Source of the DNA: Prevotella sp. CAG:924
Lineage (GTDB): Bacteria; Bacteroidota; Bacteroidia; Bacteroidales; Bacteroidaceae
Assembly: GCA_000431975.1 (NCBI GenBank)
Contig: HF988568.1
Coordinates: forward strand, 3,839 to 22,115
Direction: 5' to 3'
DNA length: 18,277 nucleotides
This document shows, in pieces, positions 1 through 7,993 of the stretch (within the stretch, counting starts at the first letter, position 1; each line of letters begins with the position of its first letter). The translations under genes and the position numbers were made by a program. A model generated the notes under the pieces. That model searched no databases, was not told the DNA's origin, and saw only the letters and a list, made by a program, of their open reading frames with translations.

Positions 1-1096
1 TCATGGTGGGCACGCCCGTCGTGTAGCTCACGCCCTGCATGCCTGTCTCCTTGTAGGCGTCCTGATGCTTGCAGTTGTTGTAGATATAGTAAGTGTGCTC
101 CTTGCCGTCGCGCAGGCCACGGATGCGGCAGCCGATGGAGGTCTCGCCGTCGTAGTCGGCACCCAGATCCTGTGGGTTGGGCAATACGGCCTTGAGGAAC
201 TGCAGGGGCACGATCTTCACCTGTACCTTCTTCTCGGGATCGTCGGCCAACGGTGCCTCATAGGTCACCTCGTCGATACGGCTCATGCCGAGGTTCTGGA
301 TGCAGTCGAGATAGGTGAGATACTGCTGTCCGAAGGTCATCCAGAAGCGGGCACGCTTGATGGTAGGATAGTTCTTCACCAGCGACTCGAGCTCCTCGTG
401 GTGCATGAGGTAGCTGTCGCGCTTTCCGATATTCGGATAAGTGAGATCCTTGTGCACGGCCAGCGGCTCGGTCTCGATCCACTTGCCGTCCTCATAGTAG
501 AGGCCTTTCTGCGTGATCTCACGGATATTGATCTCCGGGTTGAAGTTGGTGGCGAAGGCCTTGTGGTGGTTGCCGGCGTTGCAGTCGACGATGTCGAGGT
601 ATTGAATCTCGTCGAACTCGTGCTTGGCAGCGTAGGCGGTATAGATGCCGCTCACACCCGGGTCGAAGCCGCAGCCGAGGATCGCTGTCAGGCCGGCCTC
701 ACGGAAGCGGTCTCTGTAGGCCCACTGCCAGCTGTATTCGAAGTGAGCCTCGTCCTTCGGCTCATAGTTGGCCGTGTCGAGGTAGCTCACGCCACAAGCG
801 AGGCAGGCGTCCATGATCGTCAGGTCCTGATAGGGAAGGGCCAGATTGACTACCAGGTCGGGCTTGCAGCTGTTGATGAGGGCGCATAACTGGTCCACCT
901 CATCGGCGTCCACCTCGGCCGTAGAGATCTTTATGTCGTTGTAACCTTTGGCGCGGATGGACTCCATCAGGCGGTCGCATTTCGCGCGGTGATGACTGGC
1001 AATGATCAACTCGCTGAAGACATCGGGGTTTTCAGCCATCTTGAAAGCAGCAACAGTGGCCACGCCACCGGCACCGATCATCAATATTCTACTCAT
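1..1096 (-). CDS. Saccharopine dehydrogenase-family protein, probable carboxynorspermidine dehydrogenase (partial)
   Basis: NAD(P)-dependent oxidoreductase of the saccharopine dehydrogenase family. In Bacteroidales the member of this type usually acts as carboxynorspermidine/carboxyspermidine dehydrogenase in the alternative cytoplasmic route to spermidine. About 365 residues are visible; the 3' end lies beyond the left edge and no internal stop is seen. The protein starts MSRILMIGAGGVATV, a Rossmann nucleotide-binding loop (GAGGVA, residues 8-13). Further on are NLALPYQDLTIMDACL, a GCGFDPGVSG segment and, close to the edge, SYTTGVPTM, all typical of the family. The ATG at 1094-1096 is chosen because it places the Rossmann strand right at the N-terminus. 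It follows the unknown-function gene upstream by 26 bases, so co-transcription is likely. The exact polyamine substrate is inferred from family and lineage, not proven by sequence. Confidence 0.85.
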   Translation of the reverse strand, partial: MSRILMIGAGGVATVAAFKMAENPDVFSELIIASHHRAKCDRLMESIRAKGYNDIKISTAEVDADEVDQLCALINSCKPDLVVNLALPYQDLTIMDACLACGVSYLDTANYEPKDEAHFEYSWQWAYRDRFREAGLTAILGCGFDPGVSGIYTAYAAKHEFDEIQYLDIVDCNAGNHHKAFATNFNPEINIREITQKGLYYEDGKWIETEPLAVHKDLTYPNIGKRDSYLMHHEELESLVKNYPTIKRARFWMTFGQQYLTYLDCIQNLGMSRIDEVTYEAPLADDPEKKVQVKIVPLQFLKAVLPNPQDLGADYDGETSIGCRIRGLRDGKEHTYYIYNNCKHQDAYKETGMQGVSYTTGVPTM

Positions 1097-1122
1097 TGTG
1101 CTATTTAGATTTTACGGTTATC

Positions 1123-1737
1123 TTATTTGTTGAACTCTTCTGACCGCACTCCGAGGGCATCGGTAAGGGAGAAGCCTAGATTCTCAGTGCGGTAATTGCC
1201 TCCGGCGATGTTGCCCATGGCAAAGACGGTGACACGCTGGCTGTCGTTGTGCGAACGGCCGAGCACCTCGCGTACACGGTCGAGCACGTCGCCCTCCTCC
1301 GTGTTGCAGATGATCATCACGCGCCTCACCTCTTCGTGCTCCGTGAGGGTGAGGAGGGTCTGCAGGAGATATTCGTCCTTGTCGACGAGCTTGCCGGTGG
1401 CGTAGGCATTGATGATGTACTCGCCCAGCCGCTCATCCTTGAAGGCCTGTCCGTTGAGCCCAGTCTTGAGATCGGCGGGCTGGAAGCAGTCCATGAGCGG
1501 ACGGTTCTCGTTGTAGAGTAGCATCAGTTGGGTCTCATGCTGCTGGCCGTCAGGACGCAGGCCGCCGTCGAGCGTGATGTCGACAGCCCATTGCGCCATG
1601 TCGGCACGCGGGATCTTACGTCCCAGCATGCGCTCGAAATTCACCGTCAGATTGAAGGCTACCTTGTCAAGATAGTCTGCGTCGGCAATAATGAAGTTCT
1701 CGCTAAGCTGTATGTTGTCTTGCTTCTGTTCGTTCAT
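1123..1737 (-). CDS. Conserved hypothetical protein, ~204 aa (Bacteroidales unknown-function family)
   Basis: I do not recognise a function. The protein is 204 residues, soluble in appearance, with no signal peptide or membrane segment, beginning MNEQKQDNIQLSENFIIADA. It resembles a family of unknown function common in Bacteroidales (possibly DUF6621, from memory). The middle has a compact alpha/beta look (ITLDGGLRP, then EEVRRVMIICNTEEGDVLDRV), with a glycine-containing C-terminal part (AMGNIAGGNYRTENLGF). The reading frame stays open upstream to 2010, but that extension is low-complexity and Arg/Pro/Cys-rich. A -7 box TATCTTTG sits just before the ATG at 1735-1737, so the downstream start is chosen. 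It lies 26 bases upstream of the carboxynorspermidine dehydrogenase gene, and the two probably form one transcript. Confidence 0.8.
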   Translation of the reverse strand: MNEQKQDNIQLSENFIIADADYLDKVAFNLTVNFERMLGRKIPRADMAQWAVDITLDGGLRPDGQQHETQLMLLYNENRPLMDCFQPADLKTGLNGQAFKDERLGEYIINAYATGKLVDKDEYLLQTLLTLTEHEEVRRVMIICNTEEGDVLDRVREVLGRSHNDSQRVTVFAMGNIAGGNYRTENLGFSLTDALGVRSEEFNK

Positions 1738-1741
1738 ACTG

Positions 1742-1772
1742 CAAAGATAAGGGAAAAAAGCCATACCCGCAA
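1742..1772 (-). promoter_or_regulatory. Bacteroidetes-type promoter, apparently giving a nearly leaderless mRNA
   Basis: Read on the minus strand, TATCTTTG (1749 to 1742) matches the -7 consensus TAnnTTTG. A TTG core (1772 to 1770) lies 20 bases upstream, in the range expected for the -33 element. Only four bases separate the -7 box from the ATG at 1737, so transcription would begin at or next to the start codon. Confidence 0.5.
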
Positions 1773-1899
1773 GCGGAAGAAGACAAAATTTTCGTCGCCG
1801 GACATGCCAGCTCTTCCTCTTTCCCGGGCATACGGTCCTACGTGTGCCGACCATTCCTTTTGCGAATTGGATCGCACCTGATGGAGACGGGAGATAGAA

Positions 1900-1932
1900 C
1901 GGAGGTAGAGCGGAGGTGGGGCGGAGGTAGCC
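1900..1932. repeat. 11-bp tandem repeat, three copies
   Basis: Three head-to-tail copies of an 11-base unit, CGGAGGTRGRG on the plus strand, start at 1900, 1911 and 1922, the last with a diverged end. The preceding 11 bases (1889-1899) look like a more degenerate copy. The repeat sits in the 488-base gene-free gap at 1738-2225. Apart from this repeat, two hairpins and a promoter, I see nothing coding there: open frames on both strands are compositionally unlike the neighbouring genes. Confidence 0.6.
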
Positions 1933-1964
1933 AGACTTGGGACAGGTCCTGAACACCAGCAGAC

Positions 1965-2003
1965 CGCCCTGCCGCGGGCCGGAATACCGGAGGCGGCAGG
2001 GCG
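1965..2003. other. GC-rich inverted repeat (hairpin)
   Basis: An exact 11-bp inverted repeat, CGCCCTGCCGC (1965-1975) and its complement (1993-2003), encloses a 17-base loop that itself contains CCGG-AATA-CCGG (1979-1990), so a two-part hairpin can form. No U-run follows on either strand, so it is not a convincing intrinsic terminator. It lies about 220 bases downstream of the sulfatase stop. Confidence 0.5.
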
Positions 2004-2183
2004 AGAGCAAAAAGGTTGATGGCAGTGCGCGGGTCCTGAAGTGATATCGGGATTATACGGCGGTGCCGTCATGATCATACGATGAAGGTCACCGAGAGCC
2101 TGGTGATACAGCCAAGATCCTAGGATAGAAGGTCTCGGTTCGTGAGATGCCTCTGTCTGGATGGTTCGGCTGGCAGCGTCAGG

Positions 2184-2208
2184 ATTGCCCATCGGGTTTA
2201 TGGGCAAT
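2184..2208 (-). terminator. Hairpin just downstream of sulfatase 1, possible terminator
   Basis: A perfect 9-bp inverted repeat ATTGCCCAT / ATGGGCAAT (2184-2192 and 2200-2208) with a 7-base loop lies 17 bases after the sulfatase stop codon. Position suggests termination or 3'-end protection, but there is no U-rich tail on the minus strand, so the call is tentative. Confidence 0.35.
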
Positions 2209-2225
2209 GGAGAGCCAGGGGTGGA

Positions 2226-3761
2226 TCATTGCGGCAGGGTGATGGGGAAGAGGGGATCGTCGACATGTGCCTGATGGACGAGCTGTACCATGTGACGGAG
2301 CTGCTCGGGCTGGGAGTCGGCGAGATCATGATCCTCATGGATGTCGGTGGCCAGGTTGTAGAGATGGCATTTGCCATGATCGACGACGAGTTTCCAGTCG
2401 CCCTGTCTGACGCCTATCTGGCCGCTCTCGTTGAGCTCCCAATACAGATAGTCGTGCTGCTTCTGCTGCTTGTCCTTACCGAGCAGGGTGGGAAGGAAGG
2501 AAATGCCGTCCCAATATTCTTTCTTCGCCTGTGGGATGCCTTCATACGTGCGCGGTGAGCGGCAGGCATACTTGCGCGTGTAGTTCTTAATGCCGAGGAT
2601 GTCGCAGAAGGTAGGCATGACATCCCAGAAGGCCAGCTGATGGCTGTTCACCGTTCCGGCTTTCACATGGCCCGGCCAGCGTACGATGAAGGGTATGCGG
2701 ATGCCGCCTTCAAGGCATGACCGCTTCAGGCCCCGCAGCTTGCCGTCGCGTCCGAAGAAGGTCGGGTCGGCACCTCCTTCCTCGTGAGGGCCGTTGTCGG
2801 AGGTGAAGATGACGATGGTGTTGTCGTCGAGTCCCTTTTCGTGGAGCTTCTTCATGATCTGGCCGACATAGGTGTCGAGGCGGGTGATCATGGCGGCGAA
2901 TTGTGCGTGCACATGGGCTACGGAGTTGTAGCGGTCGGCCCCGCAGAAGTCGTGGTCGTTCTTGAACTGGTCGATATATCCGTTGACGATGGAGTCGTCG
3001 GGCTGCACCAGCTCGGCATGGGGCAGCGTATAGGTGAGGAACGCGCAGAAGGGCTGTGTGCCGGTCTGTCGGTCGAGCCATTGCATGGCGTGCTGATGGA
3101 TCATGTCGGCGGAGTATTGCTGGCGGCGTCCATATCCTGCTCCCCACATCGGATGCTGGATGTTCTGCTCAAGCACCTCCCTGATGACGCTGGTGTCGCC
3201 TTCCTGCTTGCTGTACCGGTTGAGGAAGTTGGGATAATAGAGGTGGGCCATGTACTGGCAGATATATCCGTAGAACTCATCGATGCCGCGCTTCTCAGGT
3301 GTGGAGACCGATCCCTCGTAGCCGCCGGCCCACTTGCCGAAGAGGGCGGTGGTGTAGCCCTGGTCTTTCATGATCTCGGGCAGGATGACATGGTTGGGAT
3401 CGTAGGGTTGCTGTCCTGTGACGGCATATTCATCGTTGCGTCCATAGCGGACGCGTCCGGACCAGAACTCCTTATTGCCGCGTACGAGGGTGTGCCCCGT
3501 GTGCTGTCCCGTCATGAGGGCCGCACGGGAAGGCGCACTCACCGGACTGCCGGCATAGGCCTGCGTGAAGCGCATGCCCTCACTCGCCAGACGGTCGATG
3601 TTCGGCGTGTGGATATAGGGCTGGCCGTAGCAGGCGAGGTCGCCATAGCCCATGTCATCGCAGAGAATGAAGATGATGTTAGGCTTCTCGCCGGCCTGTG
3701 CCGTGAGGGCAGAGGTCATGAGAAGGGTGGTGTAGAGAAGTTTTCTGTTGTTTTCTTTCAT
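2226..3761 (-). CDS. Secreted sulfatase (S1 family), Ser-type
   Basis: Hydrolyses a sulfate ester, probably on a host or dietary glycan, outside the cytoplasm. The 511-residue length is normal for a single-domain family S1 sulfatase. Residues 1-23 form a signal peptide ending near AQAGEK. Visible active-site elements are D35-D36 (metal ligands in FILCDDMGYGD), the signature SAPSR at 75-79 with S75 as the residue converted to formylglycine, K143 in FGKW, H248 in TLPHAE, D322-N323 in SDNGPH and K346 in the LRGLKRS...EGG stretch. The signature has Ser, not Cys, so maturation would need an anaerobic radical-SAM sulfatase-maturing enzyme, which is not in the window. It lies 77 bases downstream of comEC on the same strand and has no SusC/SusD-like neighbour. 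No clear TAnnTTTG box precedes it, so readthrough from comEC is possible. The substrate cannot be told from sequence. Confidence 0.93.
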   Translation of the reverse strand: MKENNRKLLYTTLLMTSALTAQAGEKPNIIFILCDDMGYGDLACYGQPYIHTPNIDRLASEGMRFTQAYAGSPVSAPSRAALMTGQHTGHTLVRGNKEFWSGRVRYGRNDEYAVTGQQPYDPNHVILPEIMKDQGYTTALFGKWAGGYEGSVSTPEKRGIDEFYGYICQYMAHLYYPNFLNRYSKQEGDTSVIREVLEQNIQHPMWGAGYGRRQQYSADMIHQHAMQWLDRQTGTQPFCAFLTYTLPHAELVQPDDSIVNGYIDQFKNDHDFCGADRYNSVAHVHAQFAAMITRLDTYVGQIMKKLHEKGLDDNTIVIFTSDNGPHEEGGADPTFFGRDGKLRGLKRSCLEGGIRIPFIVRWPGHVKAGTVNSHQLAFWDVMPTFCDILGIKNYTRKYACRSPRTYEGIPQAKKEYWDGISFLPTLLGKDKQQKQHDYLYWELNESGQIGVRQGDWKLVVDHGKCHLYNLATDIHEDHDLADSQPEQLRHMVQLVHQAHVDDPLFPITLPQ

Positions 3762-3838
3762 ATCGTTATAGTGTATTGATGTAGCATGAAATAGTCTTGG
3801 GATTCGATTCTAGATAGTCGTGCCGGTACATTGAGGCA

Positions 3839-5428
3839 TTAAGGATCATATTCCGTGATGCGTCTCTCCTCTTCGTGATGGAAGGCGTCGAGTTTGTGCA
3901 GCCTGCTCACCTTCTGCAGAGTGTAGACGATGACGGAGACGCTCGCTATGAGGAGGTAGAGCAGGGAGAGCTGGAGCACGGAGGGCTGCAGTCCTTCGAT
4001 GCTGGCTCCCGGCAGACGTGCGATGCGGCCGAGGAAGTCGTTCATCAGTTGGGACAGGACGGTCAGGAGGGTGGCCGGCAGCTGCTGCAGGAAGGGCAGG
4101 GGTGAGCAGAGAAAGAACAGGACGGCACTATAGAGGATGAAGGTGGCCAGGGGAATGACGATGAAGTTGGTGAGGAGGAAGTAGCAGGAGAACCGTCCGA
4201 AGTAGTAGGCCACGAGCGGTGCCGTACCCAGTTGAGCAGCCAAGCTGACGCAGGCCATGCCCCATATCCAGCGGCTGACGGGATGGCTGAGCGTGAGCAG
4301 ATGGAAGAAGGTGGGGTAGAACACGAGGATGGCGAGGACAGCCAGGAAGGACAGCTGGAACCCGACATCCCATAGCTCCAGAGGCTGTACGGTCAGCATG
4401 ATGATGGCGGCCAGTGCCAGTGCATTGACCGAGATCTTCTTGCGGCGGGCGAGCAGGCAGATGGAGTAGAGCGTGATGAGGAGGGCCGACCGGATGGCAC
4501 TGGCCGGCAGGCCGACGAGTGTGACGAACGACCAGACGGCCAGGAGGATTAGAGGCTGGGTGAGCCACCGCAGGCGGCCGCGGAAGTTGAGCAGCATCGT
4601 CAGCAGGCCATAGATGATGCCAAGATGCAGTCCGGAGAGTGCCAGGATGTGGCTGCCGCCTGCTATCGAATAGTCATCGGTCAGTGACTGGGAGACACTG
4701 CTCTTGTCGCCCAGTGTCATGGCTGCCACGACACCGTAGGCCTGCTCGTCGTTGCCGGGGAGCCGGTAGCTGGCCAGCAGCTGGCGGCGGAGCGTGAGGG
4801 CATGGAGACGCAGGCGCGTGAGGACGGGCAGGTGGAAGTCTGCCGCCGGTGAGCCGTCGGTCTGCAATGCCGTCCAGTCCTTGTAGTAGATGAAGGTCTG
4901 GGCCGCGAAGCCGTGACTATAGAGATAGCGCACATAGTTGAACCTTGAGCCGGGATAGTTGGTGGGCGGTTGCAGCAGGGAGGTGGCCTGCAGCCACGAG
5001 CCGGTGTGGAGCGACAGCCATCGGTTGTCCACCGTGTCGCGCAGCAGGGCTGCCTTGATCTTCATCGGCTGTTGGAGCTGCCGGCCGTCGACGGCGGTGA
5101 CCAGCAGGTCGATGCGTGCCACCTTACCCTTAGCCTGCGGCTCGCTGAGGCAGACAGCCCGGTAGCTGATGTTGCCGGCCGGCAGATGGCGCACGGTCTG
5201 TTGCAGTTGGCGGGTGCCCAGACCGCCTCCCATACATACGGTGGTGAGCAGGATGCCGATGCTTTGCAGGCGCGGCCAGCGGCGGCAGCAGAGCGTGAGG
5301 AGCAGGAAGCCCGCAGCGGCCCCTATCCATCCCTGCAAAGGCAGCAGGGAGGACTGCAGATCGGTCGTGGCAAGGAGGATGCCGACGATCAGGGCCAAGG
5401 CGATACGCAGAAGCGGATGGGTATCCAT
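3839..5428 (-). CDS. comEC: ComEC/Rec2-family membrane protein
   Basis: Predicted inner-membrane channel protein of the competence family, which passes single-stranded DNA into the cytoplasm in transformable bacteria. In this protein of 529 residues, the N-terminal hydrophobic segments (about 8-75) lead into a soluble DUF4131/OB-like part (about 80-190). The multi-spanning competence domain follows, with its hallmark GGSHILALSGLHLGII at 257-272, and hydrophobic helices continue to about residue 515. The C-terminal metallo-beta-lactamase-like nuclease domain of many ComEC proteins is absent; the stop follows soon after the last helix, as in many shorter Bacteroidetes homologues. The ATG at 5426-5428 is the natural start. 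A box resembling the -7 consensus, TAACTTCG (5443 to 5436, one mismatch), lies just upstream. The helicase gene is divergent across 89 bases. Whether it supports DNA uptake here is unknown. Confidence 0.9.
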   Translation of the reverse strand: MDTHPLLRIALALIVGILLATTDLQSSLLPLQGWIGAAAGFLLLTLCCRRWPRLQSIGILLTTVCMGGGLGTRQLQQTVRHLPAGNISYRAVCLSEPQAKGKVARIDLLVTAVDGRQLQQPMKIKAALLRDTVDNRWLSLHTGSWLQATSLLQPPTNYPGSRFNYVRYLYSHGFAAQTFIYYKDWTALQTDGSPAADFHLPVLTRLRLHALTLRRQLLASYRLPGNDEQAYGVVAAMTLGDKSSVSQSLTDDYSIAGGSHILALSGLHLGIIYGLLTMLLNFRGRLRWLTQPLILLAVWSFVTLVGLPASAIRSALLITLYSICLLARRKKISVNALALAAIIMLTVQPLELWDVGFQLSFLAVLAILVFYPTFFHLLTLSHPVSRWIWGMACVSLAAQLGTAPLVAYYFGRFSCYFLLTNFIVIPLATFILYSAVLFFLCSPLPFLQQLPATLLTVLSQLMNDFLGRIARLPGASIEGLQPSVLQLSLLYLLIASVSVIVYTLQKVSRLHKLDAFHHEEERRITEYDP

Positions 5429-5488
5429 ACAGATGCGAAGTTAGGAAAAATATCAATGAGATGATATAGAATATTGTGGATTTTTTAT

Positions 5489-5496
5489 TAATTTTG
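5489..5496 (+). promoter_or_regulatory. -7 promoter box for the helicase gene
   Basis: TAATTTTG matches the Bacteroidetes -7 consensus TAnnTTTG and lies 21 bases before the ATG at 5518. No TTG at the right distance for a -33 element is evident. The box rules against the upstream in-frame GTG at 5476, which would put the promoter inside the coding region. Confidence 0.5.
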
Positions 5497-5517
5497 TCTG
5501 TCAACAAGACGAAACAC

Positions 5518-7812
5518 ATGGAAGCAAACAACGAACTGCGCACAGCGTGGGATTTTATTGAGCATACGGGCATCAGCGTCTTTCTTACGGGAAAGGCCGG
5601 AACGGGAAAGACCACCTTCCTGAAAGCCATGAAGGAACATTCGCGGAAGCGGATGATCGTCGTGGCTCCTACGGGTGTGGCAGCCATCAATGCCGGAGGT
5701 GTGACGATTCACTCCTTTTTCCAGATACCGCCCTCGATCTACATTCCCGGAGCACAGGTGAAGGAGCAATACAAGATCAGCAGTATGAAGCGCCACATCA
5801 TGCGGACGATCGACATGGTGGTGATCGATGAGATCTCGATGGTGCGTGCCGACCTGCTCGACGCCGTTGACAGCGTGCTCCGCCGCTTCCGCAATCCCCT
5901 GCAGCCTTTTGGAGGCGTACAACTGGTGATGATCGGTGATCTGCAGCAGCTCACTCCTGTCGTGACAGGCACCGAGGAACCGGTCTTGTCGCGCTATTAT
6001 ACGACGCCCTATTTCTTCGGCAGCCGGGCCTTGCAGCAGATCTCTTATGTGACGATACAGCTCACCCATGTGTATCGTCAGCAGGATGACCGTTTCATCA
6101 CGATCCTGAACCATATCCGTGAGAACCGGATGACGGACGAGGACTTCAGGATGCTCAACGCCCGCTACAAGCCCGCCTTCCTGCCGAGGCCGGAGGAAGG
6201 CTATATCCGGCTGACCACCCATAACCGGACGGCCGACGTCATCAATGAGACAGAGCTGAGGAAGCTGCCGGGTGCCCGCTTCGTCTATCAGGCCGAGATA
6301 AAGGACAAGTTCCCTGCGAGCGACTATCCTGTGGAGGCCAGTCTTGAGCTGAAACAGGGAGCGCAGGTGATGTTCGCGCGCAATGATGTGAACGGAGAGT
6401 ATTATAACGGACTGATCGGCCGCATCACACACATCGATGATGAGAACATCGAGGTGGAGTGTGCCGGTAAGCCCCGTCCCATCAAGGTAGAGAAACAGAC
6501 TTGGGAGAACACCACCTACACCCTCAATCCGGAGACCCATGAGATCGAGCCGCAGGTGCTGGGCACCTTCACGCAGTATCCCCTGCGTCTGGCCTGGGCC
6601 ATCACGATCCACAAGAGCCAGGGACTGACCTTCGAGCATGCCATCATTGACGCCGGCCGCTCATTCGCACCGGGTCAGGTATATGTGGCGCTGAGCCGCT
6701 GCAAGACCCTTGAGGGCATGGTGCTCTCCACGCCGATCTCTCAGACTGCCATCATCCACGACCAGCGTGTCTCGGCATATATCGCAGGCCAGCAGGAGGC
6801 GGCTGAGGAGAGCATACGGCAGCTGCCCTCGCTGAAGGAAGAATATTATTGCCGGCAGCTGCTCGACCTGTTTGACTTCCAATCGCTGATGAGCGCCGAG
6901 CAGATGGTCTACCGCCATCTGCTGGAGTTCTTCCGCGACTACCACCGTCTGACGCTCCTTCACGGAGAGACGATACAGCAGTTGGAGAAAGAGCTGATGC
7001 AGGTGGCTTACAAGTGGCAGAGCCAGATCCGCTCCATGTCGATAGACCAGCTTCACGGTCAAGCCTTTCTCGACCGTGTGAAGCGTTCGGCGGCTTACTT
7101 CCACCATCTGCTGGTAGAGAAGATGGGTCGTCTGATCGAGCAGACGAAAGATGCCTCTTCAGGCAACAAGGAAGCCATGAAGCGCATGAACGAGCTCTAT
7201 AAGAATCTGTGGCTGCTCTATCTCTGCAAGACGAAGTTGTTGAGGCGCATGGAGGATGAGGAGTTCTCGGTAGCGGGATATCTCGGTGCCCGCCAGGAGA
7301 CGCTGCTCGACGCGATGGATATCGTACAGCCGGGAAGTGTGAGTCGTACGAGAAAGAGAAAGAAGGGCAGTGATGATCCGTTTGACAGAAAAGCCACCGC
7401 CACACGACCGGAGGCCCGGCTGTCTGCCAGTCAGCTGTCGCGGGAGGCGAAGACCCGGCAGGCTGCACCGCCGACAGCGAAGAGCGGCCAGGGAAGACTG
7501 TCGAAGGAGGAGTCGGGGAAGGTGTCCCTTCAGCTCTTCGAGCAGGGCAAGTCGATGGAAGAGATCGCACGGGCCCGACGCCTGTCGGTCTCGACGGTAG
7601 CCGGCCATCTCCTGCCTTATGTCGTCAGCGGCCAGATAGAGTTGTCGAAGCTTATCCGTCCGGCCCGCCAGGCTATCATCCGTGAGGCTATGCGTCAGGC
7701 GGGAGCGCAGGCGAAGCTGTCGGAGATCAAACAGCTCTGTCCCGAGAATATAGAATATGTGGATATCCGGCTTGTCGTGGAGTATGATAAGGCGAAGAAA
7801 GAGCAGAAATAA
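5518..7812 (+). CDS. PIF1/RecD-like superfamily 1 helicase with C-terminal HTH domain
   Basis: ATP-dependent DNA helicase, presumably acting in replication or repair in the cytoplasm. The protein has 764 residues from the ATG at 5518. Walker A is GKAGTGKTT (25-33), Walker B IDEIS (103-107), motif III GDLQQLTPV (140-148), and motifs V/VI TIHKSQGLTF (363-372) and VALSRC (390-395), an arrangement of PIF1-type SF1B helicases. A long helical region (about 420-630) follows, then a basic linker (RTRKRKKG and onward). A helicase-associated HTH domain occupies about residues 662-713 (LSKEES...SMEEIARARRLSVSTVAGHL). Bacteroidetes commonly encode this PIF1 plus HTH architecture. It is monocistronic, divergent from comEC, convergent with buk, and followed by two hairpins. 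I chose the start at MEANNELRTAW because the longer frame crosses the promoter. Confidence 0.92.
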   Translation: MEANNELRTAWDFIEHTGISVFLTGKAGTGKTTFLKAMKEHSRKRMIVVAPTGVAAINAGGVTIHSFFQIPPSIYIPGAQVKEQYKISSMKRHIMRTIDMVVIDEISMVRADLLDAVDSVLRRFRNPLQPFGGVQLVMIGDLQQLTPVVTGTEEPVLSRYYTTPYFFGSRALQQISYVTIQLTHVYRQQDDRFITILNHIRENRMTDEDFRMLNARYKPAFLPRPEEGYIRLTTHNRTADVINETELRKLPGARFVYQAEIKDKFPASDYPVEASLELKQGAQVMFARNDVNGEYYNGLIGRITHIDDENIEVECAGKPRPIKVEKQTWENTTYTLNPETHEIEPQVLGTFTQYPLRLAWAITIHKSQGLTFEHAIIDAGRSFAPGQVYVALSRCKTLEGMVLSTPISQTAIIHDQRVSAYIAGQQEAAEESIRQLPSLKEEYYCRQLLDLFDFQSLMSAEQMVYRHLLEFFRDYHRLTLLHGETIQQLEKELMQVAYKWQSQIRSMSIDQLHGQAFLDRVKRSAAYFHHLLVEKMGRLIEQTKDASSGNKEAMKRMNELYKNLWLLYLCKTKLLRRMEDEEFSVAGYLGARQETLLDAMDIVQPGSVSRTRKRKKGSDDPFDRKATATRPEARLSASQLSREAKTRQAAPPTAKSGQGRLSKEESGKVSLQLFEQGKSMEEIARARRLSVSTVAGHLLPYVVSGQIELSKLIRPARQAIIREAMRQAGAQAKLSEIKQLCPENIEYVDIRLVVEYDKAKKEQK

Positions 7813-7857
7813 GTTCGTGTAGAACAATATTGCTGGAGATAATAGGAAGGAAGAAAC

Positions 7858-7899
7858 AACGCAAGAAGAGGACGCCCATGAGCGTCCTCTTCTTGCGTT
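7858..7899. terminator. Strong bidirectional terminator between helicase and buk
   Basis: A perfect 18-bp stem (7858-7875 with 7882-7899) closes a 6-base CCATGA loop, 45 bases after the helicase stop. The flanks are AT-rich on the plus side and pyrimidine-rich on the minus side. It lies between convergent genes, so it can stop both. Confidence 0.85.
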
Positions 7900-7910
7900 A
7901 TATTATATTG

Positions 7911-7946
7911 GAGGCCATACAGATATAGGATAGTGGCCTCTTTTTT
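7911..7946 (+). terminator. Second, U-tract terminator in tandem
   Basis: The inverted repeat GAGGCCA (7911-7917) / TGGCCTC (7934-7940) is followed directly by six T residues (7941-7946), a standard intrinsic terminator on the plus strand. It starts 11 bases after the 18-bp hairpin and backs it up for transcripts from the helicase gene. Confidence 0.7.
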
Positions 7947-7993
7947 GTCTCTTCCGTTATGGGTGTAAGTTTGTCGGGGAAGAGTAAGTCTTT

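Noticed and set aside
65..889. 274-aa plus-strand frame opposite the dehydrogenase
   Set aside because: It is the antisense of a clear saccharopine dehydrogenase-family gene and has the Val/Leu-rich composition typical of such shadows.
1738..2207. Open minus-strand frames across the gap (295-aa and 157-aa readings)
   Set aside because: The 5' extension of the 204-aa protein and the 157-aa frame are rich in Arg, Pro, Ser and Cys, cross the promoter and repeats, and look like products of high GC.
2784..3779. 331-aa plus-strand frame opposite sulfatase 1
   Set aside because: Antisense to a gene with complete sulfatase active-site motifs; no recognisable domain of its own.
5476..5517. Upstream GTG start for the helicase
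   Set aside because: It would place the TAATTTTG promoter box inside the coding region; homologous helicases start close to the segment before Walker A.
5488..6639. 383-aa minus-strand frame opposite the helicase
   Set aside because: Antisense to the helicase motifs; no promoter or family features.
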